A stretch of 40,182 nt of DNA from Sphingomonas sp. PP-CE-1G-424 (GTDB lineage: Bacteria > Pseudomonadota > Alphaproteobacteria > Sphingomonadales > Sphingomonadaceae), in NCBI RefSeq assembly GCF_004341085.1, contig NZ_SLXW01000016.1:1-40182 (forward strand), in the 5' to 3' direction. The notes below the pieces were generated by a model. That model was not told the origin of the DNA, made no database searches, and saw only the letters and a program-made list of their open reading frames with translations. The position numbers were made by a program, and so were the translations under genes. Below, in pieces: positions 26,672-34,569 of the stretch. Position 1 is the stretch's first letter. Each line of letters begins with the position of its first letter.

Positions 26672-29635
26672 ATGGTCCGCATGGAAGCAGATCAGAAGCA
26701 CGACGTGATACTGAACGAGCACGAGGCCGCTCTCCACTGGGGCGTCACGCCGGAACTGCTCTTCAACTACACGCGGGCTAGGTTTGCGCAGGACTACGGT
26801 TTTGGCAGCTTGCAGACTGTGGATCGTGACGGGCGGACCTGCTTCAGCAGGAACGAGCTCGACCGCTTCAGCTTGGTGCTTAGCGGACCATGGTCCGCCA
26901 CGGTCCATCGCAAACCCGCAATACCGACAGCCGTGATCGAGCATCTCATGGTCGAGGCCCGTAACGAATGCGCTCGGTGCCATACCGGCACCGCTGTGGA
27001 AAACGCCCACATCATCGCCTGGGCCATCAGCCGGTCGCACCACCATGATAATCTGGTCCGAGTCTGCTCGAACTGCCACACGGAACACGATCTGCATCGC
27101 AGTCTTTCGCCGGAGCAGCTCCGTGCTTTGAAGGACAGGTTGGTCGCGCGGACGCGGCAAAGCATCATGCTCCGGGTCCGTGCGCCCCTGGATCAGCTCC
27201 GCCCCCCGCAAGCGGGAGCTCCGTTCTTCGGACGCATCGACGAGTTGGAAAGGCTTGAAACCGCTTTGTCGGCGGGGAAATCGATACTGGTTTGCGGAGC
27301 GGGAGGGATCGGAAAGTCCGAACTCGTCGCCCAGGGTCTGGCGCGGATGAACGATGGTCGTCCGGTGCTGTGGCTGGATGTCGAGCGCTTCTCTTCGGTC
27401 GGCGAGATAATGGGTGCTCTACGCACCGCTGTCGGTCCCGAGGGTGTCGCCTGCTCAAAGGCGGGGCTGCCAGCGCACCTCGACCTCCTCCATGCCCGCG
27501 TCGTGCTCGACGGCGTGGAACGCTCGAGCCTGGACGACATCGACGGTCTCGAGGATGCGGTACGCGATCTGTTCGCGGCCACTCGGCACACACAGCTTGT
27601 CACGACGAGCCAGCTTTCCCTCTACGTCGTTCCAGCGGAAGTCAGTATCGCCCTAGGGGGTTTGAACTCGTCCGACAGTCGCGACCTGCTCGGCCAAGCG
27701 ACCGCCCGCGCTGCGGACGACCGAGCGGAGGACCTTGAGGCGCTGGTTGGTTTCTGTGACGGACATGCTCTCACTCTGCGCATCGCGGGCGCGTTGATGG
27801 ACGCCTATGGCGGCTCCGCGGGAGCGTTGGCTGCCATACGACGCCATGGTGCCGCTGGCGTGCGCATTCCGGGGCGTCGACACCAGAACCGCCGCACGTC
27901 ACTCGAGGAGTGTCTGGACGTCGCCTACGCGGCGCTCGACGACGATGTCCGCACGCTTCTCTGGGCGTTGAGCAATGCCCCAGGAGGCGTCTACACGTTC
28001 TACCTGGACGAAGGCTGGTTGAACGATGCCGGCGATGCGGACGCGGTCGCAACGTTGCGACGCTGGCATCTGACGCGCGAGCGGTCGATCGGCGATGGGG
28101 TGGCTCGGCTCGACGTGCTTGCCCCTGTGAGGCATTTCGCGATCGCGCGGGCGCAGTCGGAATCCCTATCCGACTACCTCGTCATCGTCGGTCGCGTTGT
28201 GCAGAACTTCGAGTCCTGGGTCGCTGTGATGGAGCTCCAGTACGACACGCCGGAGGCCACGCCATATGTTCTGGACCGGTACGCGGACGAAGTCGTCAAC
28301 CTGCTCCACGTCCTCCACCTCGCGAGTGGCCGACCTGACGACAAGGAACTGGTCCGTTCCGCGACGGGGATCGTCCGGGCGCTGATGCGTTACTTCTTCG
28401 TGCGACGTCTGCACGAGCAGGGTGCGTACGTCATGCGCGAGGCTGCCAGACTTGCGATCGGAGCCGGACTCATAGAGTCGGCAAGCGACCTGGCGATGCA
28501 GACGATCGTGCTCGCGCAGCGGACGAACGACCGCTTGATCGCCGGCGAAGGCCTGGCCATCGCCGATCAGGTGGAACGCGCCACGACTGACGAGAGGCTT
28601 CTCGGAGACGTTGCGCTCTGCCGTTCAATGGTATCTCTGAGCGAGGGTGCCGCATTGGAAGCCGAAGCGAGCGCTCGCATAGCCTTTCAGCACTACAGGC
28701 ACTGCCTTCAGAAGCAGACCGAGGCTCTGGAGATCTCTTCGCCAGGATCGACTCAGCGCCTTGAGGAAAGGCACAATGCGGTGGCATCCGCCCTCTCCCA
28801 GACGGGCTTCGCACTGCTCGCCCTAGGTCGTTTCGACGAGGCCGCCATCCAATATCGCCACGCGCTGCAGCATCAGCGCGGCACGTCGATCGCAGTCAAC
28901 GAAGGCCAGACCAAGCATCAGCTTGCGAATTGCGAGAGCCATCTTGGCAATCACGAGGAGGCGGCTCGGCTTTACCTGAGCGCGGCCCGGACATTTCTCT
29001 TCATTCAGATGGAGGAGTATCTGGGGCACGCGCTGTCCGAGCTCGGGCATACCCTCGTCGACATCGATCCTCCTGACCTCCTCGCGTCGATCGACGCCGA
29101 GTTGGTCTCCGCTGGTTTAGCCAACGTTGCGGTCGCCGTGTCGGAGGCCTTCACCCCAGGACGCAAAATCGTTGACGAGCGATGCTTTCAAACCCTCCGG
29201 AGTCTCAGCGGCATCATTTATCTGGCAGGCCTGGCCGGGCACGGAATGCTGCTCGAAGGCTTCGCCGCCGACCTGCGACTGCACTCGATCGATCCGCTGA
29301 AGCAGCAGATCGAGGCGGGAATCCTGAATGCCGGTTCGAAATTCCTTGTGATGGTCGCCGACCGCCTGCTTGCCATCGCGGGGACGGTGGCGGCGGCTGA
29401 AGGCGAGCTCGCTACCTGTAAGGATGTCGATGACGACTTGATCTTTCGCACGTTGGGCATGGTGTGCGGAACGCATTCCTGGCTTCGGGACGGCATGCGC
29501 CTCGTCGACTGGACCGGCGCGCTGCTCAGTCGTCGCTGGGGCATCGAATACCCCGACGCATCCGGCCTGCGGGAATTCATATACGATCGGCGAGACGGAG
29601 TGGCGGACTCTCTCGAGATCAGGCGACGTTCGTGA
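26672..29635 (+). CDS. HNH-STAND NTPase-TPR protein (NLR-like defence candidate)
   Basis: A 987-residue multidomain protein. Residues about 10-75 look like a small winged-helix or MerR-like DNA-binding domain. Residues about 95-145 form an HNH nuclease: Cys100/Cys103, His113 (AHIIAWA), Asn127 (HDNLVRV), Cys132/Cys135-His136. A STAND/NB-ARC NTPase follows: Walker A GAGGIGKS (209-216), Walker B ARVVLDG (275-281). The C-terminal half is helical with TPR-like repeats, clearest near 700-800 (ALLALGRFDEAAIQYRHAL; GNHEEAARLYLSAA). In Avs and other bacterial NLR-like proteins, repeats sense a phage protein, the STAND domain oligomerises and the N-terminal nuclease kills the cell; the same plan is inferred here. 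The ribosome site is weak. Confidence 0.8.
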   Translation: MVRMEADQKHDVILNEHEAALHWGVTPELLFNYTRARFAQDYGFGSLQTVDRDGRTCFSRNELDRFSLVLSGPWSATVHRKPAIPTAVIEHLMVEARNECARCHTGTAVENAHIIAWAISRSHHHDNLVRVCSNCHTEHDLHRSLSPEQLRALKDRLVARTRQSIMLRVRAPLDQLRPPQAGAPFFGRIDELERLETALSAGKSILVCGAGGIGKSELVAQGLARMNDGRPVLWLDVERFSSVGEIMGALRTAVGPEGVACSKAGLPAHLDLLHARVVLDGVERSSLDDIDGLEDAVRDLFAATRHTQLVTTSQLSLYVVPAEVSIALGGLNSSDSRDLLGQATARAADDRAEDLEALVGFCDGHALTLRIAGALMDAYGGSAGALAAIRRHGAAGVRIPGRRHQNRRTSLEECLDVAYAALDDDVRTLLWALSNAPGGVYTFYLDEGWLNDAGDADAVATLRRWHLTRERSIGDGVARLDVLAPVRHFAIARAQSESLSDYLVIVGRVVQNFESWVAVMELQYDTPEATPYVLDRYADEVVNLLHVLHLASGRPDDKELVRSATGIVRALMRYFFVRRLHEQGAYVMREAARLAIGAGLIESASDLAMQTIVLAQRTNDRLIAGEGLAIADQVERATTDERLLGDVALCRSMVSLSEGAALEAEASARIAFQHYRHCLQKQTEALEISSPGSTQRLEERHNAVASALSQTGFALLALGRFDEAAIQYRHALQHQRGTSIAVNEGQTKHQLANCESHLGNHEEAARLYLSAARTFLFIQMEEYLGHALSELGHTLVDIDPPDLLASIDAELVSAGLANVAVAVSEAFTPGRKIVDERCFQTLRSLSGIIYLAGLAGHGMLLEGFAADLRLHSIDPLKQQIEAGILNAGSKFLVMVADRLLAIAGTVAAAEGELATCKDVDDDLIFRTLGMVCGTHSWLRDGMRLVDWTGALLSRRWGIEYPDASGLREFIYDRRDGVADSLEIRRRS

Positions 29636-29744
29636 GCGCAGGTACGCTGCGGCGCTGCGTGGCGGCCGGGGGCCATCGTTCCCGGTCGAAGATTACCCTG
29701 CCACAGCCAGGCGAACCACGGGGCATCTCGCGTAACAGGTCGGA

Positions 29745-30776
29745 ATGGCCGCCTTGCTGAAGGCGCGGGTGGCCGCTTTCCTTCGAACTTTGGCCGACAG
29801 GCTCAGCCTCGAGCCCGTCGCGCGCGTTTCGCATTCGACCATCCCGGACTTCATCGCACTGCCGGGTGCTGCACGGCTCGACTGGACGGCTTTCGACCAG
29901 GGTGAGGTCCGCATGCGCTATTCGGCGGTCGATCCCGTCTGGAACGACGTGGACGAGGTGGATGAACTCGTAGGTCTGCGGGAACACGTGCGGCGGCTCA
30001 GCCGCGCCATGGCCGAGCTGTCCTTTCGACAAGCCGCTGCCTGGAACGACGTCGCCTACAATCTCAAGCTCGCCTACTCCGTCACGGACGTCTTTGCCGA
30101 CACCGATATGGACGGGACCAGTGCGTACTGCCGCCCCGCTGCGGAATACGAAGCGGCTGACGACGAGTTCACGGAGAAGCATCTCGCCGCGACGATCATC
30201 TTCTCGTTTGCATGGACGGCGTATGAGCGTGCGATCGAAGCGGTCGAACCGGCTCGCGCGGGCAGGGGCGCCAAGGGGCGGGACCTGGCGTCGGCGAACA
30301 CCCGCCATCTGCCTTATCTGCGGCGCACGCTGCTCGACGCGGCGGCGCTTGCAGGTGACGGCACGGACTTCGGTCGCCGCGAGATGCGGCGCATGCTCGC
30401 GCTCGGCTCGCTACCGGGCGTCGCCGCCGAACACCTGCGGCAGTTTCGGAACCGTCTCACGCACGGCGACCTGCGAAAGCCGGAGCCGAAGGACTGGGGC
30501 GACGAAAGCCGCTGGATCGTGGACGAGGATCCTCACCTGCTCCAATTCCACGTCAACATCCGCTTGGTGCTGCTTCTAATACAGTTGCTGGCGTTCGACG
30601 TAGCGGGCACCGCACCTCCTCCGGTGGACTTCGATCCGGACGATCCAGAACGGAACGAGGAGGACCTTGGGCTGTTGCATTGTAGGAATGACATCGACGA
30701 CGAAGATGACCAATTCGGTTTCGACTTCGAGTTGCCAGTGGCACCAGCTGATGCAGAGCGTCGGCCAGGCGCATGA
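29745..30776 (+). CDS. HEPN-motif protein, putative RNase
   Basis: A 343-residue protein. A HEPN-type active site Rx4H is visible as Arg235 to His240 in FRNRLTHGDL, with an upstream helix FAWTAYERAIEAV (155-167) that would pack as the first HEPN helix. HEPN domains of this kind are usually metal-independent RNases in abortive infection or toxin systems. The C-terminus is acidic (NDIDDEDDQFGFDFE). It lies 109 bases after the HNH-STAND gene on the same strand, so joint action is possible but not shown. The family was recognised by motif only; residues 1-150 have no assignment. Confidence 0.6.
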   Translation: MAALLKARVAAFLRTLADRLSLEPVARVSHSTIPDFIALPGAARLDWTAFDQGEVRMRYSAVDPVWNDVDEVDELVGLREHVRRLSRAMAELSFRQAAAWNDVAYNLKLAYSVTDVFADTDMDGTSAYCRPAAEYEAADDEFTEKHLAATIIFSFAWTAYERAIEAVEPARAGRGAKGRDLASANTRHLPYLRRTLLDAAALAGDGTDFGRREMRRMLALGSLPGVAAEHLRQFRNRLTHGDLRKPEPKDWGDESRWIVDEDPHLLQFHVNIRLVLLLIQLLAFDVAGTAPPPVDFDPDDPERNEEDLGLLHCRNDIDDEDDQFGFDFELPVAPADAERRPGA

Positions 30777-31011
30777 CCATCACGCAACCCGTTATCCTGC
30801 GGCCGTTACGAGCGACGCTCCGTCAGCCGCTCCCGCGGTGGCGGTGCCCCTGAAAAACGACGCTCTCACCGGTAAGACGGCGGGAGAAAGCTGGGAGTAG
30901 GGAGGAATCGTTTGGGCAATTACGCGCTCAAAAGGAGATATGGGTTCGGTCGCATTTAGCAGTGGATGAGGGCCGCTGTAGCTTCGCCGATCAATGGCGG
31001 GCGGACGGCGT

Positions 31012-31422
31012 CTAACTGACGTCCTCGAACGCCTTCAGGATAGGGCACGGGCCCTCCGAGCCGCTGCCGCATTGCCTTGCGAGACGGTGTAGGGACGTGC
31101 GTACGCGCTGAAGCTCCTCGATCTTGGCATCAAGAGCCGCGATCCGCTCGTTGGCGAGTTCGTGTGCTCGAGCGCGATCATCCGTCGCATCCAGCGCAAG
31201 CAGCTCTCCGATCTGTTCCAAGGTGAAACCGGAACCCTGCGCCGATCGAATGAACCGGAGCCGCTGGACATCTTCGGTTCCGTAGCGCCGGATACCGCCG
31301 CCTGAACCAGAGCCCTCGGGCCGGTCCGGCGTCTTCAGAAACCCGCGACGCTGATAGTAGCGCACCGTCTCCACGCCGACGCCGCCTTCGCGCGCGAGCC
31401 CTGCGATCGTCATGCCTGACAT
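31012..31422 (-). CDS. MerR-family regulator with non-mercury Cys pattern
   Basis: A 136-residue MerR-type activator/repressor. It has the winged helix (TIAGLAREGGVGVETVRYYQRRGFL), a dimerisation coiled coil at about 80-115, and a C-terminal loop Cys118-x7-Cys126 (CGSGSEGPCPI). Mercury sensors have a third Cys at the start of the coiled coil; here that region reads LDATDDRARAH, so the Hg(II) triad is incomplete. The Cys-x7-Cys spacing is that of CueR-type metal sensors. The ATG at 31422 has GGAGG 5 bases before it. It is divergent from the glutaredoxin-MauE gene and shares the palindromic promoter. It probably senses a metal or thiol stress. Confidence 0.9.
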   Translation of the reverse strand: MSGMTIAGLAREGGVGVETVRYYQRRGFLKTPDRPEGSGSGGGIRRYGTEDVQRLRFIRSAQGSGFTLEQIGELLALDATDDRARAHELANERIAALDAKIEELQRVRTSLHRLARQCGSGSEGPCPILKAFEDVS

Positions 31423-31424
31423 GC

Positions 31425-31455
31425 TTGCCTCCGTACCATGGTACGGATCCTATAT
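31425..31455 (+). promoter_or_regulatory. mer-type operator/promoter
   Basis: An 18-bp perfect palindrome TCCGTACCATGGTACGGA (31430-31447) lies in the spacer between -35 TTGCCT (31425-31430) and -10 CTATAT (31450-31455), spaced 19 bases. The half-sites TCCGTAC/GTACGGA with 4 bases between are the ones recalled for the Tn501/Tn21 mer operator, and the overlong spacer is the MerR-family hallmark. It drives the glutaredoxin-MauE gene and overlaps the regulator's own leader. Confidence 0.85.
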
Positions 31456-31484
31456 GGTCTCTGCGAACGAGATGGAGAAGGCAG

Positions 31485-32249
31485 ATGGCAACCGCAGCCC
31501 CAAGAAAAGCGACGATCTATCGGATGGTGATGCCGGGGCACACGTGTCCCTTCGGCCTGAAGGCCAAAGACCTGTTGCGTCGCCAGGGTTACGAGGTCGA
31601 AGACCATTGGCTTCGAACCCGCAATGAGACTGATGCCTTCAAGGCTGAGCATGGGGTGAAGACGACGCCACAGACCTTCGTCGGCGGTGAACGTGTCGGC
31701 GGCTTCGACGACCTGCGCCGGTTCTTCGGCAAGACTGTCCGCGATCCCAAGGCAGTGACCTACCGGGCAGTCGTCGCAGTGTTCGCCATGGCGGCGGTCA
31801 TGGCGCTGGCAGCCAGCTATGCCGCCTTCGACACGCCGTTCACATCACGTGCCGTCGAATGGGCGATCGCGTTCTCGATGTGTATTCTCGCCATGCTCAA
31901 GCTCCAGAACGTCGAGAGCTTTTCAAGCATGTTCTTGAACTACGATCTGCTCGCGAAACGCTGGGTGCCCTACTCCTACGTCTACCCATACGCGGAGGGC
32001 GCGGCGGGGGTGCTGATGGCTGCAGGGGTGCTGACCTGGCTCTCGGCGCCGATCGCCCTGTTCATCGGGACGATCGGTGTCGTCTCTGTCGTAAAGGCGG
32101 TCTACCTCGACCGGCGGGAGTTGAAGTGTGCCTGCGTTGGCGGCGACACCAACGTGCCGCTCGGATTTCTGTCGTTGACGGAGAACGTCATGATGGTGGC
32201 TATGGCTATATGGATGTGTGCGGCGCCACTGCTCGCGCTCGGTCGTTAG
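31485..32249 (+). CDS. glutaredoxin-MauE/DoxX fusion membrane protein
   Basis: A 254-residue protein. Residues 8-80 form a glutaredoxin domain with CPFG (Cys21) in place of CPYC and the cis-proline TTPQTFVGG. This is followed by four or more membrane helices from about residue 87 (MAAVMALAASY, WAIAFSMCILAML, GVLMAAGVLTWL, ALFIGTIGVVSV) that match MauE/DoxX-like redox membrane proteins. A CAC motif (ELKCACVGG) sits between the last helices, probably facing the periplasm or membrane edge. The ATG has GGAG 7 bases before it. Under the mer-type promoter it is a likely metal or thiol-stress response protein. Confidence 0.85.
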   Translation: MATAAPRKATIYRMVMPGHTCPFGLKAKDLLRRQGYEVEDHWLRTRNETDAFKAEHGVKTTPQTFVGGERVGGFDDLRRFFGKTVRDPKAVTYRAVVAVFAMAAVMALAASYAAFDTPFTSRAVEWAIAFSMCILAMLKLQNVESFSSMFLNYDLLAKRWVPYSYVYPYAEGAAGVLMAAGVLTWLSAPIALFIGTIGVVSVVKAVYLDRRELKCACVGGDTNVPLGFLSLTENVMMVAMAIWMCAAPLLALGR

Positions 32250-32387
32250 GTGCCTCTGCAAGAAGGCTATCCCGATGATGTTGACTCAGTTGCCTGGTTG
32301 CAGTCCATGCGGTGACACATTCGCCGAGAGGCATCTCCTCAGCGTAATAAATAGGGCAGCTAGCTTGTGCTGCTCGTCACCGGACGG

Positions 32388-33137
32388 ATGACGATGGACA
32401 AGCGTGTAAGTGAGAGAACGACCGTGAACGAACTTGGCGGGCTCGAGCGTTTCGAGCTGTTGGTCAACGCCATCAAGGATTACGCGATCTATCTACTGGA
32501 TCGCGAAGGGCACGTCGCTACTTGGAACGCCGGCGCGGAGCGGTTCAAAGGCTACGCAGCTGGCGAGATCATCGGGCAGCACTTCTCGCGCTTCTACACG
32601 GAGGAAGACCGGGCAAGCGGTCTTCCGCAGCGAGCGCTTGATACAGCGGCCGCCAAAGGCACATTCGAGGCCGAGGGCTGGCGCGTGCGCAAGGACGGAA
32701 CTCGCTTCTGGACGAGCGTCGTCATCGATCCCGTCATTGACGGAGACGGCAGGCTAATCGGCTTCGCGAAAGTCACTCGCGACATCACCGACAGACGGCA
32801 GGCCGAACGAGCGCTTCTCGAGAGCGAACAGCGCTTCCGCCTGCTGGTTCAGGGCGTCAAGGACTACGCCATCTACATGCTGGATCCGGAAGGGCATGTG
32901 ACGAACTGGAACCCGGGCGCGCAGGCGATCAAGGGCTACACTGCCGACGAGATCGTCGGTCAGCACTTCTCGAACTTTTACACAGAAGAAGATCGACAAG
33001 GCAGCGAAGGCGGCCCGTCAGGCCGGCGCGAGCGAAGACGAACTGACCGAGGCGCTCGGCGTCGCCATCGCGCTGAATGCCGGCGCTGGCCTCGTCTACT
33101 CGACCCGTGCGATGGACGCTTTCTCGGCATCCGGTGA
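32388..33137 (+). pseudogene. truncated PAS-PAS sensor protein
   Basis: Two PAS domains can be read: about residues 20-140 and from about 150, each with KDYAIY, HV...WN.GA and FYTEEDR, followed by a PAC-like WRVRKDGTRFWTSV...VTRDITDRR in the first. Such proteins normally continue into a histidine kinase. Here the second PAS stops right after FYTEEDR at about 32995, and the rest (QGSEGG onward) is low-complexity, Arg-rich and unlike any PAS sequence. It matches the wrong-frame reading of another gene's tail. The output domain is lost, so signalling is unlikely. The start is uncertain (32367, 32388 or 32394). Confidence 0.75.
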
Positions 33138-33144
33138 AATCTGA
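32986..33144 (+). pseudogene. 3' remnant of a carboxymuconolactone decarboxylase family gene
   Basis: In the frame one base off the PAS gene, the sequence reads KKIDKAAKAARQAGASEDEL, then TEALGVAIALNAGAGLVYST and a stop at 33142-33144. This is the C-terminal helix pair of AhpD/CMD-family proteins. The catalytic CxxC half is missing. The remnant begins exactly where the PAS homology ends, so a deletion joined the two genes. Confidence 0.65.
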
Positions 33145-33195
33145 GGACTGGTGATTGCGCCGAGGCAACCTTCGATGGGGATGCGCCAGGCGATC

Positions 33196-33239
33196 GCGAT
33201 CAGGCCGGACCTCTGCCGTAGAGGGGTGAGCCTGATCGC
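33196..33239. repeat. two-tier stem-loop
   Basis: GCGATCAGGC (33196-33205) pairs perfectly with GCCTGATCGC (33230-33239), and inside it CCTCT (33210-33214) pairs with AGAGG (33220-33224). There is no T-run. It lies between the CMD remnant and the next gene; it could be the old terminator or a repetitive extragenic palindrome. Confidence 0.45.
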
Positions 33240-33352
33240 ACATCCTGTCCGCCTCACGGCCGCGGGACCAAGAAGGCGATCCGCCTCGATCGGCGGCGGC
33301 GTTGCGGCGTAAGCGTGCCGCCGCGCGTTGCCTTCGGACTAGGAGATTGACC

Positions 33353-34210
33353 ATGGACATTGGATTCATCGGGCTGGGGAAGATGGGCAGCGCGATGGCG
33401 CGCAATGTAGCCAAGGGTGGGCATACCGTCCACGCGTGGAACCGGTCGCCGGTCGCGGACGGATCGGTCGACGGCGTGACCATCGTCGCGACGCCGGACG
33501 ACGTCTTCCAGGCCGATGTGGTCTTCACGATGCTTTCGGACGACAACGCGATCCGCGAGGTGTTGTTGAATCACGGCGTGCTGCAACGGGCTAGGCCCGG
33601 GCTGGTACATGTCGTCGCCGCGACGATCTCGCTCGATCTGGTCGAGGAACTGCGGACGCTGCATGCCGAGGCCGGCATCGGCTATGTCGCGGCGCCCGTG
33701 TTCGGCCGTCCGGACGTCGCCGAGGCCGCGCAGCTCAACATCATCGCCGCTGGAGCCGAGGCCGCTATCACACGCGTCCAGCCGCTGTTCGACCTTATCG
33801 GCCGCAAGACTTTCGTCATGGGCGAGGACCCGCGGCAGGCCAACGCTGCCAAGATCGCGGGCAACATGATGATCGCGATGGCGATCGAAGCGATGGCGGA
33901 GGCTGTCGCCCTGACCGGTGCCAACGGGTTGGCGGCCGAACCCTTCCTTGCCCTGATGACGCAGACGCTGTTCGGCGGTCGCGCCTACGAGAACTACGGG
34001 GCGAAGATCGTTGCGGGGGATTACGAGGCCGGCTTCCGGATGGCGCTGGGGCTCAAGGACCTGCGGCTTGCGACTGCGGCAGCCGCGGCGACGGGCAAGA
34101 GCCTGCCGATGCTGACCGCCGCCGAGGCTCGTATCTCGGGTGCGGTCGAAGCCGGGATGGGCGACCGCGATTGGTCCGCTCTAGCCGACTTCAGTCTCGA
34201 TGCAGTCTGA
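33353..34210 (+). CDS. NAD(P)-dependent beta-hydroxyacid dehydrogenase (HIBADH-like)
   Basis: A 285-residue member of the 3-hydroxyisobutyrate/6-phosphogluconate dehydrogenase superfamily. It has the N-terminal Rossmann motif GLGKMG (7-12), a strand-turn WNRSP that favours NADP(H) binding, and the conserved catalytic Lys167 (AAKIAGNMM). The C-terminal domain is all helical (SALADF end). The ATG at 33353 has AGGAG 7 bases before it. Family members act on small beta-hydroxyacids or reduce semialdehydes; the substrate cannot be told. It stands alone downstream of the hairpin. Confidence 0.9.
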   Translation: MDIGFIGLGKMGSAMARNVAKGGHTVHAWNRSPVADGSVDGVTIVATPDDVFQADVVFTMLSDDNAIREVLLNHGVLQRARPGLVHVVAATISLDLVEELRTLHAEAGIGYVAAPVFGRPDVAEAAQLNIIAAGAEAAITRVQPLFDLIGRKTFVMGEDPRQANAAKIAGNMMIAMAIEAMAEAVALTGANGLAAEPFLALMTQTLFGGRAYENYGAKIVAGDYEAGFRMALGLKDLRLATAAAAATGKSLPMLTAAEARISGAVEAGMGDRDWSALADFSLDAV

Positions 34211-34411
34211 GACCCAAGTCGGCGCGTGCTAAGGATCCGCAAGAGGTGTGGTCGAGGATGCGGAACGGGGTGATATCGGAGACATCGAGAAGGCTGTGAA
34301 TGCCACCGCCGCGGTATATTTCGATCATGGCCATGATGGTGGAAAGCGGGATGGCCGCCGTCGGGCAACCGAGCGTCGATCCTTTTGATCAAAAAGGGTA
34401 AGGGGCGGATG

Positions 34412-34567
34412 ATGGGGACGCAGGCCCAAAGGCTGATGGGGACGATGACGATGTTGATGGCAGTGGGCCGGCAGTTCCGGCTGATCCGGCCGGGTGCTGA
34501 CGGAGATGTCGTCGAGCGGCTCCTGCCGGAGCAATCGTCCGAGCGAGCTAGAAAAAAGAAGAGTTAG
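34412..34567 (+). CDS. possible small basic ORF
   Basis: A 51-residue frame whose ATG at 34412 has AGGGG 6 bases before it and whose stop lies two bases before the next gene's ATG. It ends RARKKKS and contains methionine-rich repeats (LMGTMTMLMAVG). No family is recognised. The tight spacing to the 456-residue gene argues for co-translation. The stretch just upstream (34211-34411) has no gene and holds a near-palindrome around TTTTGATCAAAA (34383-34394). Confidence 0.35.
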   Translation: MGTQAQRLMGTMTMLMAVGRQFRLIRPGADGDVVERLLPEQSSERARKKKS

Positions 34568-34569
34568 CG

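Noticed and set aside
30939..30971. AAAAGGAGATATG followed by a nine-residue frame
   Set aside because: It has a good ribosome site but a stop after a few codons; it may be the start of a deleted gene or a leader, too short to call.
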